Assembly (NCBI GenBank): GCA_021786915.1 | Contig: JAJYMP010000052.1 | Span: 1-6,346, forward strand | Direction: 5' to 3' | Length of the DNA: 6,346 nt | Source of the DNA: Chloroflexota bacterium | GTDB lineage: Bacteria; Chloroflexota; Limnocylindria; Limnocylindrales; CSP1-4 | In this document: one piece after another, positions 1 to 6,346 of the stretch | How positions within the stretch are numbered: the first letter of the stretch is position 1 | How the letters are laid out: each line of letters opens with the position of its first letter | The notes under the pieces: generated by a model | Told to the model about the DNA's origin: nothing | What the model saw: the letters and a program-made list of their open reading frames with translations, nothing else | Database searches by the model: none | Position numbers and translations under genes: made by a program

Positions 1-768
1 GCCGCCCAGCTCGAGCACCACCTTCTTCTTGCCCGCCCGCGCCTTCATGCGCCAGCCGACGGCGGGCGACCCGGTGAAGGTGAGCAGCTTGAACCGGTCG
101 TCGCCGACCATGCGGTCGCCCATGTCGCGCGTCATCGGCAGGATGCTGACCATGCCCTCGGGCGCGCCCACCTCCTCGATCATCTCCGCGACCCTGAGCA
201 TGACCAGCGGGTCCTTCGAGGCGGGCTTGAGCACGATGGGGTTGCCCGACGCGATGGCCGGCGCCAGCTTGTGGACCGCGAGGTTGAGCGGGAAGTTGAA
301 CGGGCTGATGCCGGCGATCGGGCCGATGGGGAACCGGCGCGTGATCCCGACGCGCTCCTTCGACGACGGCATGAGGTCGAGCGGGATGACCTCGCCGTGC
401 ATGCGCTCCGCCTCCTCGGCCCCCAGCCGGAAGACGAGCGACGCCCGGTCCACCTCGACCCGCGCGTCCCGGATGGGCTTGCCGGCCTCGGCGACGATCA
501 GCTCGGCCAGCTCGTCGCGGCGCTCGGCGACCTTGGCAGACAGCTCGCGCAAGAGCCGGCCGCGCTCGTAGGCGGGCAGCTTGCGGGTGACCTCGAAGGC
601 GCGCTCCGCGGCCCGGACCGCCTCGTCGTACTGCTCGGGCGTGGCGAGGTAGGTTCGGCCCACCTCCTCGCCGGTGGCCGGGTTCGACACCACCAGGACG
701 TCCGGCGACTCGACCCACTGGCCGGCGAGGAAGATCTTGTGGGGCGTGGTTCCGACGGACACGGTCAT
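1..768 (-). CDS. NAD(P)-dependent aldehyde dehydrogenase, N-terminal part (3' end beyond window)
   Basis: Oxidises an aldehyde to the acid, or to a CoA thioester in some subfamilies, with NAD(P)+; presumably cytosolic. Only the first 256 residues are present. The reading frame stays open to base 1. Seen: an ALDH N-terminus (IFLAGQWVES, then SNPATGEEVG), the oxyanion-loop motif SPFNFPLN at residues 155-162 with N158, the cofactor-binding Lys in VLKPAS at 180-184, the Rossmann turn FTGSPAVG at 231-238, and LELGG at 252-256 with the general-base Glu253 at the very edge. The catalytic Cys lies outside the window. The ATG start is supported by AGGAG at 776-780, 7 nt upstream. The PFNFPLNLxVHK stretch resembles the lactaldehyde/succinate-semialdehyde/non-phosphorylating GAPDH type, but substrate cannot be assigned. 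It points away from the amino-acid cluster and is probably its own transcription unit. Family assignment is firm; the specific enzyme is unknown. Confidence 0.95.
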   Translation of the reverse strand, partial: MTVSVGTTPHKIFLAGQWVESPDVLVVSNPATGEEVGRTYLATPEQYDEAVRAAERAFEVTRKLPAYERGRLLRELSAKVAERRDELAELIVAEAGKPIRDARVEVDRASLVFRLGAEEAERMHGEVIPLDLMPSSKERVGITRRFPIGPIAGISPFNFPLNLAVHKLAPAIASGNPIVLKPASKDPLVMLRVAEMIEEVGAPEGMVSILPMTRDMGDRMVGDDRFKLLTFTGSPAVGWRMKARAGKKKVVLELGG

Positions 769-803
769 GGCGAGGCTCCTGGGGAACGCTGGCAGCAGTT
801 CAG

Positions 804-819
804 GCCGTGATTCTACGGC
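804..819 (-). promoter_or_regulatory. Weak candidate -10 region with overlapping inverted repeat, upstream of the aldehyde dehydrogenase
   Basis: On the minus strand, TAGAAT at 815-810 resembles a sigma70-type -10 box and would place a transcription start about 35 nt before the aldehyde dehydrogenase ATG. A short inverted repeat (GCCGT at 804-808, ACGGC at 815-819) overlaps it. No convincing -35 hexamer is visible at 16-18 nt spacing. Position is the main support, so this is only a suggestion. Confidence 0.2.
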
Positions 820-883
820 GAGCCGGGGAATTCCGAGTTGGACCATCAGGATTGTCCTGCGTCCCGGTCCGCGCCTTCGTCCG

Positions 884-923
884 CGCGCACCGGCCCGCAC
901 CGGCGCGCACCGGCCCGCACCGG
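884..923. repeat. Short GC tandem repeat, 10-bp period (two 20-bp copies)
   Basis: Two identical 20-bp units (884-903 and 904-923) run head to tail. Each is made of two near-identical decamers, CGCGCACCGG and CCCGCACCGG, giving four decamers in alternating form. It lies in the divergent intergenic region. The 10-bp period equals about one helical turn, so all copies would face the same side of the DNA. No function can be assigned. Confidence 0.85.
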
Positions 924-1036
924 CGCTGAGTCACAGCAGACTCGCTCGCGGCCTCGTCCTGCGTGACCCCCGTGCAAACCGCCAACCCGGGGCGGTGGGT
1001 CGTGCGCAAGACCTGTCGATTCGAGTCTGACCCGAC

Positions 1037-1057
1037 TCGCGACCGGGGTGGTCGCGA
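1037..1057. repeat. Perfect 8-bp inverted repeat (hairpin or operator candidate)
   Basis: TCGCGACC at 1037-1044 and GGTCGCGA at 1050-1057 are exact reverse complements separated by the 5-nt spacer GGGGT. It sits about 40 nt before the GTG of the leader preceding the HNH-like gene. No T-run follows on either strand, so a classical intrinsic terminator is unlikely. It could be a regulator-binding site or a 5'-UTR hairpin. Confidence 0.55.
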
Positions 1058-1094
1058 CTTGCCGCGGCCGCCCTCCAAGCCGCACAGTTGCGCG

Positions 1095-1178
1095 GTGAAG
1101 ACGACACGAAGCTGGCGTGGGATAGCCGCGCCTGCGGTCGTCCTGCTCGTGGTGGTGTTGGGATCCGTGGCCGTCTAG
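1095..1178 (+). other. Signal-peptide-like leader ORF, in frame with the downstream HNH-like gene, ended by TAG
   Basis: From GTG at 1095 the frame encodes 27 residues: a basic start (VKTTRSWRG), then a hydrophobic run (IAAPAVVLLVVVLGSVAV), then TAG at 1176-1178. The next codons, GCC ATG, continue in the same frame into the HNH-like protein. This has the n- and h-region layout of a Sec signal peptide. If the TAG were a sense codon, a cleavage site near VxA would be plausible just where the low-complexity linker begins. No Shine-Dalgarno sequence is visible before the GTG. The simplest reading is that this is the true N-terminus of the downstream protein, separated by an amber codon. The alternative is chance hydrophobicity in a non-coding region. 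Confidence 0.5.
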
Positions 1179-1181
1179 GCC

Positions 1182-1784
1182 ATGCGCCCCGCAGCGTCGC
1201 CAGCACCAGGTCTGTTCGCCAGCCCGACCCTTGTCGCGCCCCAAGCTCCGCCGTCGTTCGCAACGCCCTTCTCGCCGTCGCCAGCGGCGACTTCGCCAGC
1301 GGCGACTTCGCAGCCCACGCCAAGCCTGGCGCCGCCGCCGTCCGCCGGCCGCGAGCCCGGCACGCCCGACCCGAGCCTCACGCCCGGCGCCCTCAACCCC
1401 GCGGTCACGCCCAGGACGCTGGCCACGACGATCTGCGCGAGGGGATGGACGGCCAAGATCCGCCCGCCCTCCTCGTACACCACGGCGCTCAAGCGCCAGC
1501 AGATTGCGCAGTACGGCTACGCGGACACCGCGCTCGCCCACTACGAGGAGGACCACCTCGTCTCGCTCGAGCTCGGCGGCGCCCCGCTCGACCCTGCCAA
1601 CCTCTGGCCCGAGCCGTACACGGCCAAGCTCTCGGACGGGACCCCGGTCGGGGCGCGCGTGAAGGACCAGCTCGAGAACCGGCTCAACCACCTGGTGTGC
1701 TCGGGCGAGATGCCGCTCGCGACGGCGCAGCACCTGATCGCGACACACTGGATCGACGCCTGGCGGACGTACGTCGCGCCCTGA
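1182..1784 (+). CDS. Proline-rich-linker protein with C-terminal HNH-like domain, probably secreted
   Basis: A 200-residue protein of unknown specific function. Residues 1-80 are low-complexity, rich in Pro, Ala, Ser and Thr, and include a tandem SPAAT repeat. This looks like an extracellular linker. Residues about 83-200 form a compact domain with CARGWTAKIRPPSSYT, then YEEDHLVSLELGG at 121-133 and N140 in ANLWPE. The D-H ... L-x-L-x-G-G ... N spacing resembles the first two elements of HNH endonucleases. The usual final His is not obvious; the region reads VKDQLENRL instead. C85 and C173 bracket the domain and could form a disulfide, consistent with export. No good ribosome-binding site precedes ATG 1182. 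A signal-peptide-like segment lies directly upstream in the same frame behind a TAG, so the natural protein may begin at 1095. It ends with TGA and converges on pheA. Nuclease activity is inferred from motif only. Confidence 0.75.
   Translation: MRPAASPAPGLFASPTLVAPQAPPSFATPFSPSPAATSPAATSQPTPSLAPPPSAGREPGTPDPSLTPGALNPAVTPRTLATTICARGWTAKIRPPSSYTTALKRQQIAQYGYADTALAHYEEDHLVSLELGGAPLDPANLWPEPYTAKLSDGTPVGARVKDQLENRLNHLVCSGEMPLATAQHLIATHWIDAWRTYVAP
1278..1307 (+). repeat. 15-bp tandem duplication encoding SPAAT-SPAAT
   Basis: The 15-mer at 1278-1292 (TCGCCAGCGGCGACT) is repeated exactly at 1293-1307, and TCGC at 1308-1311 begins a third partial copy. The unit length is a multiple of three, so the duplication adds one pentapeptide to the low-complexity linker without shifting frame. 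Such linkers readily vary in copy number. Confidence 0.9.
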
Positions 1785-1902
1785 CACCGACGACCGGCAC
1801 TGGCCTGCGGGTCGATTCGTCGCCGGCCAGGCGATCAGCCGGCGCCTGAGCGCCAGAACCGTCGCCGCTGAGGCGACGCGGGCGTGGCGGCAGAAGGGCG
1901 CT
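1785..1902. terminator. Convergent intergenic region with two hairpins, candidate bidirectional terminator
   Basis: The 118-nt gap between the converging HNH-like gene and pheA contains two stem-loops. One has a 6-bp stem (CAGGCG 1828-1833, CGCCTG 1843-1848, 9-nt loop). The other has a 7-bp stem (CGTCGCC 1860-1866, GGCGACG 1872-1878, 5-nt loop GCTGA). Neither has a T-run on either strand. Termination is inferred from position and structure; U-less hairpins are common in high-GC genomes, but their efficiency cannot be judged here. Confidence 0.4.
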
Positions 1903-2709
1903 CTACTCCTCAGCTGCGCGCGGATAGGTGCCCAGGATGCGCACCAGCTCCGTCTCGGCGGCGAGGGCCTCAAGCGCGGCGGCACAGGACGCCTCCGCCG
2001 GGTCCCCGTCGAGGTCCACCCAGAACACGTACTCCCAGCGCGCGCCGCGCTCCGTCCAGGGCCGCGACTCGAGCCGCCACAGGTTGATCCCTCGCGTCGC
2101 GAACGCCCCCAGCGAGCGGTACAGCGACCCCGGCACGTTGCGCACGGCGAACACCAGCGACGTCCGGGGCGCGCCCGTGACCGACAACGGGGCCGCCGCA
2201 CCACGCACCGCCGCCTCCTCGTCCCGGCGGGCGATCACGGCGAAGCGGGTCCGGTTGTCGGAGCCGGACTGGATGTCGTCGGCGATCACCTCGAGCCCGT
2301 AGAGCGGCGCCACCCGGGCCGAGGCCACAGCAGCGGCCCCGTGTTCGCCACGGTCGGCGATCCCCTTGGCCGCCCCGGCCGTGTTGTACGCCGTCTCGAC
2401 GGTCCAAGGACGAGACCGCAGGAACTCGTCGGCCTGGGCGAGGGCGGCGGAGATCGAGTACACGCGCTCGATCGACTCGAGCCGCTCGCCGGGGAGCGCG
2501 AGCAGCGCCAGCCGCACGGGCACCGTCACCTCGCCCACGATCGGCAGGTCGAACGCCCACAGCAGGTCGAGGTTCTCGCGGATCGTCCCCAGCAGCGAGC
2601 TCTCCACGGGGACCACGCCGGCGACCACCGCCCCGTCGCGCACCGCCTCGAAGACGGCGCGGAACGAGCCCGTCGGGACCGCCTCGGGGGCGGCGAAGAA
2701 CCGCAGCAC
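1903..2709 (-). CDS. pheA: Prephenate dehydratase with ACT domain, 5' end split by in-frame TAG
   Basis: Prephenate dehydratase converts prephenate to phenylpyruvate in phenylalanine synthesis. The intact frame from GTG 2709 gives 268 residues. Seen: PVESSLLGTIRENLDLL at 34-50, VYSISAALAQ at 83-92, the hallmark NRTRF at 152-156 with the catalytic-motif Thr154, and an ACT domain from about 182 with the phenylalanine-binding ESRP at 214-217. The family's N-terminal strand and glycine motif (VAYTGEPGAF) lie upstream in the same frame, cut off by TAG at 2716-2718. The natural gene therefore probably began at GTG 2790 (295 codons), 5 nt after the preceding stop. AGGAGG lies only 2 nt before GTG 2709, too close for an ideal start. 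The usual Asn of the PxEN motif is Ser37, and SHPQ reads SISA. It is last in the cluster and ends with TAG. It may be a recent pseudogene, a divergent enzyme, or carry a sequence error. Family membership is firm; activity is doubtful. Confidence 0.88.
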   Translation of the reverse strand: MLRFFAAPEAVPTGSFRAVFEAVRDGAVVAGVVPVESSLLGTIRENLDLLWAFDLPIVGEVTVPVRLALLALPGERLESIERVYSISAALAQADEFLRSRPWTVETAYNTAGAAKGIADRGEHGAAAVASARVAPLYGLEVIADDIQSGSDNRTRFAVIARRDEEAAVRGAAAPLSVTGAPRTSLVFAVRNVPGSLYRSLGAFATRGINLWRLESRPWTERGARWEYVFWVDLDGDPAEASCAAALEALAAETELVRILGTYPRAAEE

Positions 2710-2715
2710 GGCCTC

Positions 2716-2790
2716 CTACGCGAAGGCGCCCGGCTCGCCCGTGTAGGCGACGCGCGGCGCGGGTCGGACGGGCGCTGCCGCGCCCGCCAC
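2716..2790 (-). pseudogene. pheA: 5' segment of pheA, upstream of the in-frame amber codon
   Basis: From GTG 2790 the frame reads MAGAAAPVRPAPRVAYTGEP followed by GAFA, then TAG at 2718-2716, then EAVLRFF, the start of the intact pheA frame. VAYxGExGAFxE is the conserved first strand and substrate-loop motif of prephenate dehydratases, so this is coding sequence belonging to pheA. The TAG sits where the family usually has an acidic or polar residue (F-S-E-E/D-A); GAG or CAG to TAG is a single substitution. The start lies 5 nt past the TGA of the preceding gene, which fits coupled translation. No clear Shine-Dalgarno sequence is present. Confidence 0.75.
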
Positions 2791-2795
2791 GCCGC

Positions 2796-3319
2796 TCAGC
2801 GGTTGAACCACGCCGTCGTGTCGATCTTGGTGCCGTGCTCGTACTCGGCCTCGGCCGCGTCGGGCTCGGCGCCCGCCTCCCCCCGGAGCCGCGCCGCCTC
2901 CTCGGCCGCGCCCGCCCACGAGCCCGCGCCGAGCATCGCGTTGAGCGCGGCGATGTACGCCTCGACCGACGCCGCCACGATGTTGGTGCTCGTGCTCTCG
3001 CCCGTGAACCGCCCGTCCGAGCGCTCCCCCTTCGCGGTCAGGGGAGGCGCGATCCGCACGTTCACGCGGCCCTCCGCGGACGGTCCCTCCGACAGCGCGT
3101 GGACGTCGTAGGCGAGCAGCAGCGGCGCTCCGCCCAGCACCTCGGCGAGCGCGAGGTTGACGGCGCGCAGCAGCGCGTCCACAGCCCCGTTGCCCTCGGC
3201 GGAGGCCTTCCAGTCATGACCGGCGCCATGGATCACCACGGCGCCGCGACTGTTCATGTTGCTGCCCGACGTCGACGTCCAGCGAACGAGCCGGAGGGGC
3301 TCCCGGGCCAGCGCCTCGC

Positions 3320-3323
<4 letters not shown>
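2796..3323 (-). CDS. Stand-alone LeuA-type allosteric (dimerisation) domain protein
   Basis: A 175-residue protein that consists of the C-terminal regulatory domain of 2-isopropylmalate/citramalate synthases without the TIM-barrel catalytic part. Seen: the first repeat unit (about 10-75) with WKASAEGNGAVDALLRAVN at 38-56, matching the DGNGPVNALDAALRKAL element of CimA next door. The second unit (about 85-132) has GESTSTNIVAASVEAYIAALN at 108-128, the family's closing motif. A 40-residue Ala/Glu-rich tail ends EHGTKIDTTAWFNR. It has no LRDGTQ or HxHND motif, so it should not be a catalyst. The ATG overlaps the cimA stop (ATGA), implying translational coupling and near-equal synthesis. In full enzymes this domain binds leucine or isoleucine for feedback inhibition. 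Here it may act in trans on CimA or LeuA, or be a sensor of its own; both are inference. A remnant of a degraded synthase is possible, but its clean boundaries argue against that. Confidence 0.88.
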
Positions 3324-4978
<1,655 letters not shown>

Positions 4979-5029
4979 TTGATGGGCTGCCTTCGTGCGC
5001 TGGTCGGGGGAGGGGTCGTCGAGGTGGGC

Positions 5030-5064
5030 CGGCCGGCCGCCCGCTCGTCGGCGGGCGCCGGCCG
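5030..5064 (-). other. Strong GC stem-loop directly after the leuB stop codon
   Basis: Arms 5030-5044 and 5051-5064 pair over 14 bp with a single unpaired base at 5037 and the 6-nt loop TCGTCG (5045-5050, plus-strand reading). The structure starts at the base next to the leuB TGA. It lies in the only sizeable gap of the cluster (4979-5064). No T-run follows on the minus strand, so it may be a partial terminator or attenuator, or a 3'-end stabiliser that sets the leuB to cimA expression ratio. Confidence 0.65.
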
Positions 5065-6237
5065 TCAAATCGCGATCCTGTCCCCGATGACGCGGGCCAT
5101 CTCCCGCGTGCCCACGAGCGTCAGGGCCGCCTCGTCGGCGGCGTGTGCCGGCAGGAGGTCGCGGGTCCGGTAGCCCGCGTCGAGCACGCTGCCCACGGCG
5201 TTCTCGATCGCCGCGGCGGCCTCGGGCTGCCCGAGCGACCAGCGCAGCATCATCGCCGCCGACAGGATCGTCCCCAGCGGGTTCGCGAGGTCCTGCCCCG
5301 CGATGTCGGGCGCCGAGCCGTGGATCGGCTCGTACAGCCCGTGCCGGCCGTGTGCGGTGGTCCGCGTCCCGATGGACGCCGACGGCAGCATCCCCAGCGA
5401 GCCGGCGATCACCGCCGCCTCGTCCGAGAGGATGTCGCCGAACAGGTTCTCGGTGACCAGCACGTCGAACCCGGCCGGCCACTTGGCCAGCGTCATCGCG
5501 GCGGAGTCCACCAGCCGGTGCTCGAGCTCCACGTCGGGGAAGTCCGCGTGGACCTCCTCGGTCACCTTGCGCCACAGCCGGCTCGTCGCCAGCACGTTCG
5601 CCTTGTCCACCTGGGTCACCTTGCGGCGGCGGCCGCGCGCCATCTCGAACGCGAGCGTGACGATGCGGCGGATCTCGCCCTCGGTGTACCAGAGGGTGTC
5701 GATGGCGGCCCGCTCGCCGTCCGGAGTCGTCCGCTGCTCGGACGGCTTGCCGAAGTACAGGCCGCTGGTGAGCTCGCGGACGATGAGGCAGTCGACGCCC
5801 GCGAGGAGCTCCGGCTTGAGCGGCGAGGCCGCGATCAGCTGGGGCGCCACGGTGATCGGCCGCAGGTTGGCGAACAGGCCCAGGCCGCCGCGGAGGGCGA
5901 ACAGCGCCTGCTCGGGCCGCACCATCGCGTCGGGGTTGTCCCACTTCGGGCCGCCCACCGCGCCCAGGAGCACGGCGTCGGCGTCGCGGCAGGCCTCCAC
6001 GTCCTGCGGCCGGATCGCGGAGCCGTAGGTGTCGATGCCGATGCCGCCGACGAGCAGCTCCAGCCATTCGAAGGCGAAGCCGAAGCGGCGGCCGGCCGCC
6101 TCGAGCACCGCGACCGCGCCCGCGACCACCTCAGGACCCACGCCATCGCCGCCGATGAGCACGACCCGGTACGTGGGCGGCGTGTCGCCTGGCGCGCCCT
6201 CCGAGCGCGGGGCCTCGGAGGGCGGGGCCTCCGTCAC
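5065..6237 (-). CDS. leuB: 3-isopropylmalate dehydrogenase
   Basis: Oxidatively decarboxylates 3-isopropylmalate to 2-oxoisocaproate with NAD+ in leucine synthesis. LeuB-type enzymes can also act on methylmalate in the citramalate route, which suits the cimA neighbour. Length is 390 residues, about 20-30 more than usual because of a Pro/Glu/Ala-rich N-terminal extension before the first strand (YRVVLIGGDGVGPEV, 23-37). Seen: the substrate arginines in LRGGLGLFANLRP (R116, R126) and VREL (R154), Y161 in GLYFGKP, K212 in DKANVL, D244 in VDSAAM, metal-ligand aspartates in GDILSDEAA (D268, D272), and HGSAPDIAG at 306-314 for the NAD adenosine site. The GTG start overlaps the previous stop (GTGA) and has GGAGGAG 5 nt upstream (6243-6249). 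That supports the long N-terminus despite its low complexity. It ends with TGA. Confidence 0.97.
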   Translation of the reverse strand: MTEAPPSEAPRSEGAPGDTPPTYRVVLIGGDGVGPEVVAGAVAVLEAAGRRFGFAFEWLELLVGGIGIDTYGSAIRPQDVEACRDADAVLLGAVGGPKWDNPDAMVRPEQALFALRGGLGLFANLRPITVAPQLIAASPLKPELLAGVDCLIVRELTSGLYFGKPSEQRTTPDGERAAIDTLWYTEGEIRRIVTLAFEMARGRRRKVTQVDKANVLATSRLWRKVTEEVHADFPDVELEHRLVDSAAMTLAKWPAGFDVLVTENLFGDILSDEAAVIAGSLGMLPSASIGTRTTAHGRHGLYEPIHGSAPDIAGQDLANPLGTILSAAMMLRWSLGQPEAAAAIENAVGSVLDAGYRTRDLLPAHAADEAALTLVGTREMARVIGDRIAI

Positions 6238-6346
6238 GGCAGCTCCTCCGCGATCCGCCGCCCGACGAACGCCACCTCGATGCCGTTGATCTCGGCGCCG
6301 TGGAGCTTGTTCGCGGCGACGAGGTACGCCTCGAGGGAGGCCTCGA
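6234..6346 (-). CDS. leuA: C-terminal fragment of probable 2-isopropylmalate synthase (5' end beyond window)
   Basis: The last 36 residues of a minus-strand gene are present: EASLEAYLVAANKLHGAEIN then GIEVAFVGRRIAEELP and TGA at 6236-6234. The start matches the closing helix of LeuA regulatory domains (compare ASVEAYIAALNAM in the stand-alone domain protein in this cluster). The TGA overlaps the leuB GTG by the 4-bp GTGA. A LeuA just before LeuB makes pathway sense: LeuA joins acetyl-CoA and 2-oxoisovalerate as the committed step of leucine synthesis. The roughly 20-residue extension past the helix is not something I recognise as typical. With so little sequence, another member of the LeuA/homocitrate synthase family cannot be excluded. 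Confidence 0.6.
   Translation of the reverse strand, partial: EASLEAYLVAANKLHGAEINGIEVAFVGRRIAEELP

Larger units (their letters stand above)
769..1094. other. Intergenic region between divergent genes, with short repeats
   Basis: This 326-nt gap separates the minus-strand aldehyde dehydrogenase from the plus-strand HNH-like gene and its leader, so it should hold both promoters. Contents seen: the aldehyde dehydrogenase ribosome-binding site, a weak -10 candidate, a 10-bp-period tandem repeat at 884-923, and a perfect 8-bp inverted repeat at 1037-1057. The small open frames crossing it lack family resemblance and good start signals. I see no coding gene and no complete tRNA. Confidence 0.6.

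Noticed and set aside
271..810. Plus-strand open frames across the aldehyde dehydrogenase region
   Set aside because: They are antisense to a clear aldehyde dehydrogenase and show no recognisable domains.
995..1036. Possible tRNA or tRNA remnant, from GATTCGAGTC and flanking GGGTC/GACCC
   Set aside because: The T-arm-like loop lacks a proper 5-bp stem, and no D-arm, anticodon arm or full-length acceptor could be fitted at normal spacing.
846..2204. Minus-strand 452-codon open frame spanning the HNH-like gene and part of pheA
   Set aside because: It overlaps two recognisable genes in other frames and is Arg-rich low-complexity sequence typical of a shadow frame.
1903..2718. Full reassignment of TAG to a sense codon in this organism
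   Set aside because: pheA terminates at TAG (1905-1903) right after the family-typical C-terminal ILGTYPRA. Two internal TAGs are too few to infer a code change.
4979..6067. Upstream extension of the cimA frame to give a 915-residue protein
   Set aside because: The extra N-terminal part overlaps leuB in another frame, is Arg/Gly/Ala/Pro low complexity, and has no family resemblance. CimA proteins begin at MTDQPVVLYDTTLRDG or similar.

Overview
The window is GC-rich bacterial DNA, roughly 70% G+C by eye. It uses GTG as well as ATG starts and has short or overlapping gene junctions. The gene content and the style of the proteins fit a high-GC Actinomycetota, perhaps a deep lineage such as Thermoleophilia. 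That placement is an inference from composition and general resemblance; there is no rRNA or other phylogenetic marker here.

Layout from right to left: five minus-strand genes form a compact branched-chain/aromatic amino-acid cluster. They are the C-terminal end of a probable 2-isopropylmalate synthase (leuA, cut by the window edge), 3-isopropylmalate dehydrogenase (leuB, GTGA overlap with leuA), (R)-citramalate synthase (cimA), a stand-alone LeuA-type regulatory (dimerisation) domain protein (ATGA overlap with cimA), and prephenate dehydratase (pheA). LeuA and LeuB act in leucine synthesis. CimA gives a threonine-independent route to 2-oxobutyrate and isoleucine. LeuB-type dehydrogenases often serve both pathways. 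The orphan regulatory domain, translationally coupled to cimA, could be a trans-acting feedback subunit. The only sizeable gap in the cluster (leuB-cimA, 86 nt) holds a strong GC stem-loop directly after the leuB stop.

Left of pheA is a convergent plus-strand gene for a proline-rich-linker protein with an HNH-like C-terminal domain (EDHL...LELGG...NLW). A 326-nt gap with short repeats and an inverted repeat follows. The window ends on the N-terminal 256 residues of a minus-strand aldehyde dehydrogenase.

The most unusual observation is that two neighbouring, unrelated genes are each broken near the 5' end by an in-frame TAG. In pheA the TAG lies inside the conserved N-terminal motif (VAYTGEPGAFA-TAG-EAVLRFF). 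In the HNH-like gene it lies between a signal-peptide-like segment and the rest of the protein (GSVAV-TAG-AMRP). In both, a start codon follows in frame within one or two codons. pheA also carries changes at normally conserved dehydratase positions. Gene decay, sequence error, stop-start reinitiation and amber readthrough all remain possible. pheA itself terminates at TAG, which argues against wholesale TAG reassignment.
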